A stretch of 36,627 nucleotides of DNA from Bacteroidota bacterium (GTDB lineage: Bacteria; Bacteroidota; Bacteroidia; Sphingobacteriales; Sphingobacteriaceae). Numbering within the stretch: position 1 is the stretch's first letter; each line of letters opens with the position of its first letter. The notes under the pieces are model-generated. The model had not been told where the DNA came from. It saw only the letters and a list, made by a program, of their open reading frames with translations, and did not search any database. Where the stretch lies: positions 1-36,627 of the forward strand of contig JABDAU010000036.1 of NCBI GenBank assembly GCA_013289045.1, in the 5' to 3' direction. Of this stretch, positions 1 to 6,723 are shown one piece after another. The position numbers and the translations under genes were made by a program.

Positions 1-326
1 CAGGCGGTACGGATAATCACCTGATGCTGATCGACCTGCGTAACAAAAATATCACCGGTAAAGCAGCAGAGAACGCTTTGGGCGCTGCCGAGATCACCGT
101 AAATAAGAATATGGTGCCTTTCGACGATAAGTCACCATTTATTACTTCAGGCATCAGGGTGGGCACGGCTGCAGTTACCACACGCGGTATGAAAGAGAAA
201 CAGATGGAAGAAATTGTCGATCTGATAGATGCGGTAATAAAAGATCCGGAAAACGAACCTTCTTTAAAGAAAATCCGTAAAAAAGTCCATAAATTAACGG
301 AAGATTTTCCGTTGTATAAGGACTGA
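1..326 (+). CDS. glyA: Serine hydroxymethyltransferase, C-terminal fragment
   Basis: Partial gene; the 5' part lies outside the window and the reading frame is open from base 3. SHMT is the PLP enzyme that interconverts serine and glycine while loading one-carbon units on tetrahydrofolate in the cytoplasm. About 107 residues are visible and match the conserved C-terminal end of bacterial GlyA: the GGTDNHL stretch, the LRNKNITGK segment, the NKNMVPFDD segment, and SGIRVGT followed by TTRGM. Family proteins are about 420 residues, so roughly three quarters is missing. The stop TGA at 324-326 is 10 bp before the GTG of the histidine kinase gene, so read-through transcription into that gene is plausible. 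Identity is confident; nothing in the visible part is unusual. Confidence 0.96.
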   Translation, partial: GGTDNHLMLIDLRNKNITGKAAENALGAAEITVNKNMVPFDDKSPFITSGIRVGTAAVTTRGMKEKQMEEIVDLIDAVIKDPENEPSLKKIRKKVHKLTEDFPLYKD

Positions 327-336
327 TTGATTAAAC

Positions 337-3300
337 GTGATTGAACAACATTCTCTTTTAAAGGATGAAGGGCGCCTTAGGGCGCTTAATTCATATAATG
401 TGCTCGACACACTCCCCGAAAAAGAGTTTGATGCTATCACGCGCCTTGCATCCTACATTTGCCAGGTCCCCATAGCGCATATTTCATTTATCGATGCTAA
501 CCGCCAGTGGTTCAAATCAATAATTGGTTTGGATGCTATCGAAGTGCCTATAGATCATACTATCTGTAAAGCCACTATCAATAAGGATAGCATATATGAG
601 ATACCTGACGCTACACAGGATGTCGATTTTAAGGATGCCGACTTTGTGGTTAACGAGCCAAAGGTGCGTTTTTACGCCGGCGCACCGCTAATTGATCCGA
701 ATGGGCATCATATCGGAACGCTTTGCGTTATCGACCACGTTCCGCGTAAGCTTACCCATGAGCAGCGCGATGCGTTGAATACATTGGCTGCGGAAGTAAT
801 GTCGAACCTGGTTTTGCGCAGGCAGAAACTGGAATTGGAGGCTTCGCTAGCCTTTCATAAGGATTTTTATACCCTCTTTAATACCTCGGGCGAAATTCAT
901 TTTATCGCCGATATCGATTCAAAGATCGAGCTGATCAATAACGCGGTCTTCACTATTTTAGGCTACAAACCAGAGCAGGCCATTGGCCGTTCGCTTTGGG
1001 AATTTGTAGTTGGCAAAAACCGCGACCAGTTTGTTCACCTTATCGATGCAGGCCGTAAAAGCCAGCAGTCGTTTGAGCTGGAAACCCAAACCGTTGCCGC
1101 CGATGGCGCCGTGAAATGGATAAGCTGGAGCGCCGTTAACAAAAATGATAAATGGTATGCCAGCGGTCGTGATACTACCGAGCGTAAGCGAATTATGGCC
1201 GAGCTGGAACTGCTTTCGCTGGTAGCGAGCAAGATCCATAACGGCGTGGTGATCAGCAATGCTAAAGACGAGGTATTATGGATAAACAAAGGGTTTGAAG
1301 AAATTACCGGTTATGCAGCTAATGAATTGCTGGATAAACAGCTTCGCCCTGTAATTCAAGCCCGGCCAAGCCTGCAAAACAAAGATAAATATGAAGAAGC
1401 CGTAAAAAACGGTGAATCATACGAAGCCGAACTGCAAATAAGCCGTAAGGATGGCAAAATTATCTGGCTGTCGGTTATCAACTCTGTACTGTTCGATGCC
1501 AATGGAAACATCGATAAGTACATCCGCATTGTTGTAGATATCACCAGTCGCAAAAATGCCGAAAAAGACCTGGAGATACTTTCCTTTGCCTCGCGTAAAT
1601 CGCCAAGCGGTACTGTTATCCGCGAAAAGGATGGGAGTGTCATCTGGATGAACGAAGCTGCCGAGCGGATACTGGGCTACACCCTGCGCGAAATGAAAGG
1701 CAAGGCCTTTGGCAATATACTGTTAGGCGAGGAAACGGATTTGACTGTACACTCGGCTGCTGTTGAAAAAATAAAGAACAAGCAGCCATACGAGGTTGAG
1801 CTGAAAGTTTATAAGAAAGACCGCACGCCGATATGGGTCTTTTTCGCCAATAGCCCATTGTTGAATGACCTGGGTGAAGTTGACCGCCAGATAACCGTTG
1901 TAGTGGACGTTACCGCCCGCAAAAAGGCCGAAGAAGAAGCAAAAATGCTTTCACTTGTGGCCAGCAATACCACCAGCGGCGTGGTGATTAACGATTGCAA
2001 CGGTAAGGTTGAGTGGATCAACAGCGCTTTTGAAAAGATAACAGGCTACAGCCTTGATGATGTAAAGACCAAACACCTGGGCGATACGTTAAAGGGCGAG
2101 CTGACCGATATATCCGTTATCGAAAGATCGCGTGAGCTGTCGCGTAATAAGCAATCCTTCGAGGTCGATCTGCTGGCTTACCGTAAGGATGGGCAGCCGC
2201 TGTGGATCTCGGTCATCAATTCTGTTATCCTCAATACCGCGGGCGAGGTGGATAAATACATCGAGGTAATTATCGACATCACGGCCAAGAAGAAGGTGGA
2301 GATGGAGCTGATTGCGGCCAAGGAAAAGGCTTTGCAGCTTAACCGCGCCAAGGATATGTTCATTTCGGTGATGAGCCATGAGATCCGCACGCCGCTAAAT
2401 GCCGTTATCGGTATGGCCAACCTGCTTACCGACGACAATGCCGATGAAGCGCAAAAGGAAAACCTCGGCATACTGAAGTTCTCGGCGGATAACCTGATGA
2501 ACCTCATCAACGACCTGCTCGACTTCACCAAAATAGAAACCGACAACGTAACGCTCGAAAAAGCCAGTGTCGACCTGCGCAAGGTAGTTACCGGCGTAAC
2601 CAACTCGCTGCAGTTTAGGGCTAACGAAAAAAATATTTATATTAAGCAAAACGTAGCTGCCGAAGTGCCGCAATTTGTGGTAGGGGATAGCGCCCGCTTG
2701 ATACAAATACTGCTGAACCTGGTTGGCAACGCCGTTAAATTTACACACGAAGGCGGCATAACGATAGACATAGGCGTATTGGAAGAGAACGACAAGAATG
2801 TACGCATTCGCTTTGCCGTGAGCGACACAGGCATTGGCATAGCGAATGATAAATTAAATACTATATTTGAGTCTTTCCAACAAGCTGAGGCTGATACAAC
2901 GCGCAAATATGGCGGAACTGGGTTGGGACTGGCCATCAGCAAGCGGTTGGTAGAACTGCACGATTCGCGCATTAATGTGGACAGTGTTTTGGGCCAGGGC
3001 TCAACCTTTTGGTTCACAATTACGTTTAATAAGGCAAATACGAATAAAATAAGCGATAGCAAGATGGAAATGGGCTTGAATTTAAATGTGCTTGTGGTTG
3101 ATGACAACCAGATCAACCGCATATTGGTGAACAAAGTGTTACAACGCTGGGGCACTAAGGTTGATTTTGCCGAAAACGGGCAGCAAGCCGTTGATAAAGT
3201 TGAAACCAATAAAAATTATGATGTGGTATTGATGGACGTGCACATGCCGGTAATGGGCGGTCTTGAAGCCACCGAAAAACTCCGCGCCAACGCCGATCCA

Positions 3301-3450
3301 TATTTCCAGCAGCTACCAATAGTGGCCCTCACCGCCTCCATGCTCAGCAGCGAAGTAAACGAAATGAGCAACGCCGGCATGAACGATTTCATCCTGAAAC
3401 CTTTCGAACCAAAAACGCTTTACGATAAGCTGAGCAAGTATCAGAAGTAG
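337..3450 (+). CDS. GAF/PAS hybrid sensor histidine kinase
   Basis: A 1037-residue hybrid two-component kinase with a GTG start only 10 bp after glyA; no upstream ATG in frame was preferred. Domains in order: GAF (about 20-165); PAS1 (about 173-285); three similar PAS-PAC units starting near 288, 409 and 532, each about 122 residues with a shared LLSLVAS-like start and a VVDIT-like end; HisKA with the H-box SHEIRTPLN (His681); HATPase with N box NLVGNAVKFT, G1 box DTGIGIA and G2 box GGTGLGLAIS; and a C-terminal receiver whose phospho-acceptor should be Asp967 in VLMDVHMP, followed by the conserved Thr and Lys. No transmembrane segment or signal peptide is seen, so it is probably a cytoplasmic sensor of a small ligand or redox state. 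There is no HPt domain, so phosphotransfer to a separate partner is likely. The ligand is unknown. Confidence 0.93.
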   Translation: MIEQHSLLKDEGRLRALNSYNVLDTLPEKEFDAITRLASYICQVPIAHISFIDANRQWFKSIIGLDAIEVPIDHTICKATINKDSIYEIPDATQDVDFKDADFVVNEPKVRFYAGAPLIDPNGHHIGTLCVIDHVPRKLTHEQRDALNTLAAEVMSNLVLRRQKLELEASLAFHKDFYTLFNTSGEIHFIADIDSKIELINNAVFTILGYKPEQAIGRSLWEFVVGKNRDQFVHLIDAGRKSQQSFELETQTVAADGAVKWISWSAVNKNDKWYASGRDTTERKRIMAELELLSLVASKIHNGVVISNAKDEVLWINKGFEEITGYAANELLDKQLRPVIQARPSLQNKDKYEEAVKNGESYEAELQISRKDGKIIWLSVINSVLFDANGNIDKYIRIVVDITSRKNAEKDLEILSFASRKSPSGTVIREKDGSVIWMNEAAERILGYTLREMKGKAFGNILLGEETDLTVHSAAVEKIKNKQPYEVELKVYKKDRTPIWVFFANSPLLNDLGEVDRQITVVVDVTARKKAEEEAKMLSLVASNTTSGVVINDCNGKVEWINSAFEKITGYSLDDVKTKHLGDTLKGELTDISVIERSRELSRNKQSFEVDLLAYRKDGQPLWISVINSVILNTAGEVDKYIEVIIDITAKKKVEMELIAAKEKALQLNRAKDMFISVMSHEIRTPLNAVIGMANLLTDDNADEAQKENLGILKFSADNLMNLINDLLDFTKIETDNVTLEKASVDLRKVVTGVTNSLQFRANEKNIYIKQNVAAEVPQFVVGDSARLIQILLNLVGNAVKFTHEGGITIDIGVLEENDKNVRIRFAVSDTGIGIANDKLNTIFESFQQAEADTTRKYGGTGLGLAISKRLVELHDSRINVDSVLGQGSTFWFTITFNKANTNKISDSKMEMGLNLNVLVVDDNQINRILVNKVLQRWGTKVDFAENGQQAVDKVETNKNYDVVLMDVHMPVMGGLEATEKLRANADPYFQQLPIVALTASMLSSEVNEMSNAGMNDFILKPFEPKTLYDKLSKYQK

Positions 3451-3478
3451 AGATTAGAGACTGGAGATTAGAGGTTAG
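3451..3478 (+). repeat. GATTAGAG tract directly after the kinase stop
   Basis: Low-complexity sequence made of GATTAGAG-like words begins at the base after the stop codon of the kinase gene. The complementary CTAATCTC form occurs at 4344-4380 beside the end of comF, so both genes are followed, in their own sense, by GATTAGAG words. Similar tracts occur at 16711-16786, 16898-16918 and 35657-35684. The function is unknown. Confidence 0.6.
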
Positions 3479-3609
3479 TACCAGTCAATTCAAATCAAAG
3501 CGATATTTTAGATCCCCTCTCGAGAGGGGGCGTGTAGGAAAGCGCGTAAAGGCAGGGGTGTGTTTATCAAACTATGCCCCTAAATCTTTAATTAACGTAT
3601 CTCTAAACA

Positions 3610-3782
3610 GGGCGTTGCCGCAGCCCGTGCTGTCCGTAGGACTCCTACGGAGAGGCCCTCGAAGCGGCCCGGGCTTTCCGCTCATACGCCTGCAGGCCTT
3701 AACCACGGCTTGTCACACTGAGGCCCTCGAAGTGCCGGTATCCGCTACAATCCCTAACGCATTTTTGTCTGAACCATGATTA
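3610..3782 (+). repeat. Intergenic repeat family A, left copy
   Basis: The first 62 bp (3610-3671) match the reverse complement of 5412-5473 at 61 of 62 positions. The end of the copy (about 3747-3782) matches 5333-5372 in reverse complement, including the word TGTCTGAACCATGATT. The core carries the palindrome TCCGTAGGA-C-TCCTACGGA. The central part differs between the copies: this one has an extra stretch around 3680-3745. A 73-codon open frame across it is not credible. This looks like a dispersed non-coding family of Sphingobacteriaceae; that recollection would need a genome search to confirm. Confidence 0.8.
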
Positions 3783-3883
3783 AACGGATTTTTCGCGGTT
3801 GTTTATTTTTTAAAGGTGCTCAAGAGGGCTTCGCCGTTAAATGATTGCCCTGATTAAAAAAACCGTCATGCCGAACTCGTTTC

Positions 3884-4173
3884 ACTGTTGTCCGGTAAAA
3901 GATCTGTCAAAAAGTTTTACCGGACAGCTGGTATCGAAATAGCTGCGATATTTCACGCTAAAAACTTTTTACAACGCTACAAAGCAGCCATAAGCGGTCT
4001 AAATGCAAGAAACATCTTGTTTTGAGTAAATTTTTACCGGACAGCCGGGTTTTAAAAAGAGGTACAAAATTTTTCAATGCATGGGCTTACATTTAAAAAC
4101 TGCATAAAAAAGGGCCTTTTAAGGCCCTAAAGAGTGTTTTTATATATTAAACGAAAGATTACCGGACAACAGT
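3884..4173. mobile_element. 290-bp MITE-like element with 15-bp TIRs
   Basis: The ends ACTGTTGTCCGGTAA (3884-3898) and its exact reverse complement (4159-4173) are perfect 15-bp terminal inverted repeats. They are flanked by an 11-bp direct repeat, GAACTCGTTTC, at 3873-3883 and 4174-4184, as expected for a target-site duplication. Removing the element and one duplication restores repeat B, whose undisturbed relative is at 5201-5293. No open reading frame inside could encode a transposase, so mobilisation in trans by a related IS is inferred. The interior has two exact copies of TTTTACCGGACAGC (3915-3928, 4032-4045); the first pairs with the left TIR as a 12-bp stem (3889-3900 with 3915-3926). 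An 11-bp duplication would fit an IS4-like family, but no family is assigned. Confidence 0.82.
4105..4128 (-). terminator. Rho-independent terminator-like hairpin, minus strand
   Basis: Bases 4111-4128 form an 8-bp stem (AGGGCCTT with AAGGCCCT) around a 2-nt centre. Read on the minus strand it is followed by a run of T (complement of 4106-4110). It lies inside the mobile element, about 285 bp beyond the comF stop, and could end comF transcription. Confidence 0.6.
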
Positions 4174-4271
4174 GAACTCGTTTCGGCACCTCACAGACAG
4201 GTAGACGACGATGCATAACCCACAAGTATGATGAGGTGCTGAAACAAGTTCAGCATGGCATAGTTTGTAGG

Positions 4272-4298
4272 CCGTCCGTCCGCTTCCCGTGCGGACAC
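4272..4298 (-). repeat. Intergenic repeat family C, minus-strand copy
   Basis: Its reverse complement matches 7939-7965 at 25 of 27 positions (GTGTCCGCAC, then AGCGGACGGACGG). A further GTGTCCG word lies just outside each copy. The role is unknown. Confidence 0.6.
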
Positions 4299-4343
4299 GC
4301 TGAACACTTACCGGACACCTCCAACCTTGCTCCTTGCATCATC

Positions 4344-4380
4344 TACTAATCTCTAATCTCCAATTAACTAATCTCTAATC
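4344..4380 (-). repeat. CTAATCTC tract beyond the comF stop
   Basis: Three CTAATCTC-like words sit just beyond the comF stop. In the comF sense they read GATTAGAG, as after the kinase gene at 3451-3478. Confidence 0.55.
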
Positions 4381-4412
4381 CAAACACCTTGCAATAATTG
4401 CGGAATAAAAGG

Positions 4413-5120
4413 TTACTCGGCGTAGGCTATGGTAGCGATGCTCAGCTTCACGCCGTCAACTTTCAGTAGTTCCGTCCCGCAGGCTTCCAGTGTCGAGCCG
4501 GTGGTTACCACGTCGTCAACTAATAGGATATGCTTGCCTTCAAGCCGTTCAGGGTGCAGTACTTTGAAAACCTCCTGCATGTTTTCAAACCGCAGGAAGC
4601 GGCTTTTGTGGGTTTGCGTTTCGGTGGCATGTATGCGTACCAGGTTATCCTCGTCAACCACGGCATTGAGTTTGGTAGCCAACCCACGGGCAAAGCAGGC
4701 GCTTTGGTTATAACCGCGCTGATGCAACCGGCTTTTGTGTAGCGGTACGGGCACGATCACGTCTGCCGAGGCAAATACCGGGTTATCGCGCAGCTGCCTG
4801 CCTGCAATTTCGCCCAGTATGTCGCCTATCTGCTGCATGCCCTTGTACTTAAAGTGGTGCATCAGGTTCTGTATTTTACCACCTTTGGCGAAATAATACA
4901 GCGCATAAGCGCCTTCCAGCGGCAGCTTGCCCCAAAACTGCTGCGCCACAATATTATCCGGCTGGTGGTGAAAATTGGTGATGGGCAGGCTATACAGGCA
5001 ATCGGTACAAATAATACGCTCACCGGCCACCAAGCCCTCGCCGCAAGCCGGGCACAACTCCGGGAACAACAACGACACAAAATCAGCCAAATACGTTTGC
5101 GACAGTTTCATTATATCCAA
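4413..5120 (-). CDS. comF: ComF-family phosphoribosyltransferase-like protein
   Basis: A 235-residue ComF-family protein. Family members combine an N-terminal zinc ribbon with a type I phosphoribosyltransferase fold and are linked to DNA uptake in competent bacteria; most are simply annotated as amidophosphoribosyltransferase-like. Visible here: Cys23, Cys26, Cys38 and Cys41 (CPAC and CTDC) for zinc, the VIVPVPLH segment with HQRGYNQS at 133-140, and the PRPP loop LLVDDVVTTGST at 199-210. The start could be Met1 or Met4 (MKLSQ). A TACTTTG motif at 5126-5132 on the minus strand is one base short of the phylum -7 consensus and may be its promoter. The gene stands alone between the mirrored repeats A/B and B'/A', with no competence genes nearby. 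Confidence 0.92.
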   Translation of the reverse strand: MDIMKLSQTYLADFVSLLFPELCPACGEGLVAGERIICTDCLYSLPITNFHHQPDNIVAQQFWGKLPLEGAYALYYFAKGGKIQNLMHHFKYKGMQQIGDILGEIAGRQLRDNPVFASADVIVPVPLHKSRLHQRGYNQSACFARGLATKLNAVVDEDNLVRIHATETQTHKSRFLRFENMQEVFKVLHPERLEGKHILLVDDVVTTGSTLEACGTELLKVDGVKLSIATIAYAE

Positions 5121-5200
5121 GTTAGCAAAGTAGCGGGGAATTTGGAAATGATTTTGTTAACATAGGTGGCGTTGCCTGCTGCGATTAATACCTATTATCC

Positions 5201-5293
5201 GTCATGCTGAACTTGTTTCAGCACCTCATCATGCTCACGGATTATGCATGTCGGCTATCTGTCTGTGAGGTGCCGAAACAAGTTCGGCATGAC
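5201..5293 (-). repeat. REP-like palindrome family B, intact right copy
   Basis: This 93-bp element starts GTCATGCTGAACTTG and ends CAAGTTCGGCATGAC, so its arms are inverted copies. Its reverse complement aligns with the left copy (3865-3883 plus 4185-4259) over the whole length with scattered mismatches and one indel. It therefore represents the empty target of the 290-bp insertion. The 5121-5489 spacer holds this element, repeat A', and no gene. Confidence 0.8.
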
Positions 5294-5332
5294 GTGTTTT
5301 TTTTAAAATCAAGTTAATCCTCTAATCCTACA

Positions 5333-5473
5333 AATCATGGTTCAGACAATTTGCGTTGGATTGTAAGGGTTTAGCCCGCAGGGCCGGAGCGCAGCGCAGC
5401 CCTGAAAAGCACGGGCCGCTTCGAGGGCCTCTCCGTAGGAGTCCTACGGACAGCGCGGGCTGCGGCAACGCCC
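5333..5473 (-). repeat. Intergenic repeat family A, right copy (inverted)
   Basis: This is the reverse-complement relative of 3610-3782. The 62-bp core at 5412-5473 differs from the left copy at one base, and the AATCATGGTTCAGACA end at 5333-5348 is shared. It borders the 3' end of rlmN and contains the palindrome TCCGTAGGA-G-TCCTACGGA. Confidence 0.8.
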
Positions 5474-5489
5474 TTTTTTAAGTTGCCAC

Positions 5490-6566
5490 TCAAGCCTCTT
5501 CCTTAACCGCCACTTTATCCTTATCCTTAATAGCCAATTGCCCGCAGGCAGCATCGATATCTTTACCACGGCTGCGGCGGATGTTGGTGTTTACGCCTGC
5601 TTTGCGCAGGTATTCGGCAAAGGCCTCTACACGGTCTTCGCCGGCGTTCAGGAAACTGGCAAAGGCAATGGGGTTGTATTCAATAATGTTTACTTTGCAG
5701 GGCAGGTGCTTGCAAAAGCGGGCCAGTTCGGCGGCGTCCTGCAGGGTATCGTTAAACCCGTCGAACACGATGTATTCGTACGTAACCGGATTCTTGGTTT
5801 TGGCGTAGTAATATTTAAGGGCTTCGGCAAGGGCTTTGAGCGAGTTTTGCTCGTTGATGGGCATAATGGTATTACGCTTCTCGTCGTTTGCCGCGTGCAG
5901 GCTCAGCGCCAGGTTGAACCTCACGTTATCGTCGCCGAGCTTTTTTATCATTTTGGCAATGCCGGCCGTGCTTACAGTGATGCGCTTTGCCGCCATATTA
6001 AGGCCTTCCTCGCTGGTGATCTTATGGATCGAGTCGAGCACGTTTTTGTAATTGAGCAGCGGTTCGCCCATGCCCATGTACACAATGTTGCTCAGGGGCT
6101 GGTTATAATTCTCTATAGCCTGCTGATGGATAAGCACCACCTGGTCGTAAATTTCGTCGGGGTTAAGGTTCCTTTTACGCTCCATATAACCCGTTGCGCA
6201 AAACTTACAGGTGAGGCTGCAACCCACTTGTGACGATACGCAGGCGGTCATCCGGTCGGTTGTTGGAATTAAAACACCCTCAATCAGGTGGTTATCGTGT
6301 AAAATAAAAGAATTTTTTATAGTTTTATCTGCGCTAAACTGTGAGTTGTTGATCCTCACGTTGTTTATGACAAAGTTGTCTTCCAGTTTGGTACGTAGTT
6401 CTTTTGAAATGTTGCTCATACCGCCGAAAGAAAAACATGATTTTTTCCAAAGCCATTCGTAAACCTGCTTTGCGCGAAACCCTTTTTCGCCCATGCGCAC
6501 AAAATGCTCCTGTAAAGCGGGCAAGGTTAGGCTTCTTATATCAATTTTTTCTTTCTTTGTGCTCAC
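5490..6566 (-). CDS. rlmN: Dual-specificity 23S rRNA/tRNA adenine-C2 methyltransferase
   Basis: Radical SAM methyltransferase that methylates C2 of A2503 in 23S rRNA and of A37 in some tRNAs. I choose the GTG at 6564-6566 (358 residues, beginning VSTKKEKIDIRSL). An ATG at 6638 in the same frame would add 24 residues that look unlike the family and would span the promoter box at 6571-6578. In the 358-residue numbering, the [4Fe-4S] cysteines are Cys116, Cys120 and Cys123 (CSLTCKFC). Cys109 and Cys341 (in AACGQL) correspond to the resolving and methyl-carrying cysteines of the RlmN mechanism. The motif MGMGEPLLNY and the ALSLHA segment are intact. The gene is divergent from the amidohydrolase. 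Identity is very secure; the start is probable. Confidence 0.95.
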   Translation of the reverse strand: MSTKKEKIDIRSLTLPALQEHFVRMGEKGFRAKQVYEWLWKKSCFSFGGMSNISKELRTKLEDNFVINNVRINNSQFSADKTIKNSFILHDNHLIEGVLIPTTDRMTACVSSQVGCSLTCKFCATGYMERKRNLNPDEIYDQVVLIHQQAIENYNQPLSNIVYMGMGEPLLNYKNVLDSIHKITSEEGLNMAAKRITVSTAGIAKMIKKLGDDNVRFNLALSLHAANDEKRNTIMPINEQNSLKALAEALKYYYAKTKNPVTYEYIVFDGFNDTLQDAAELARFCKHLPCKVNIIEYNPIAFASFLNAGEDRVEAFAEYLRKAGVNTNIRRSRGKDIDAACGQLAIKDKDKVAVKEEA

Positions 6567-6570
6567 ATTG

Positions 6571-6578
6571 CAAAGGTA
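6571..6578 (-). promoter_or_regulatory. -7 box TACCTTTG for rlmN
   Basis: On the minus strand this reads TACCTTTG, a perfect match to the Bacteroidota -7 consensus TAnnTTTG. Only four bases (CAAT) separate it from the GTG start codon, so transcription would begin at or beside the start codon. I saw no clear TTG-type -33 element. Confidence 0.6.
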
Positions 6579-6723
6579 CTCAAAATAAAATTTAGTAGCT
6601 TTTTCAGAAGGTATTCTTTTTGTCAGATTAAAAAACAATAACTTTAAGTTAATTGTAATGATTTGACGGATTGGTTCGGTTTTTGAAAAAAAGGTTTATG
6701 AAGATGCTTAGTTATTTACGTTA

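Larger units (their letters stand above)
3865..4259 (+). repeat. REP-like palindrome family B, left copy, split by an insertion
   Basis: The two parts 3865-3883 and 4185-4259 together reconstruct a roughly 94-bp element that matches the reverse complement of 5201-5293 with few differences. Its two arms are inverted copies of GTCATGCCGAAC-type sequence, and each arm carries its own small hairpin (GCCGAAC/GTTTCGGC). The element is interrupted between them by the 290-bp insertion at 3884-4173. The rest of the 3451-4412 spacer holds repeat A, repeat C and GATTAGAG tracts, and no gene. Confidence 0.82.

Noticed and set aside
2637..3209. 190-codon open frame antisense to the histidine kinase
   Set aside because: It opposes the HATPase and receiver domains, which are complete; there is no independent support.
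3558..3779. 73-codon open frame in the spacer before comF
   Set aside because: It lies across repeat family A, and its frame is not kept in the second copy at 5333-5473. The product is Pro/Arg/Leu-rich with no family resemblance.
3881..4176. Alternative 18-bp terminal repeats for the mobile element
   Set aside because: Three more bases pair on each side, but then no target duplication remains. The 15-bp ends with the 11-bp duplication also restore repeat B, so that boundary is preferred.
3451..5489. CRISPR array or riboswitch in the repeat-rich spacers
   Set aside because: The repeats are palindromic, few and irregularly spaced, with no regular spacers. They recur near unrelated genes, which does not fit a ligand-sensing leader.
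5538..6233. 231-codon open frame antisense to rlmN
   Set aside because: It is the complement of a strongly conserved radical SAM gene whose motifs are all intact; the antisense product shows no recognisable family.
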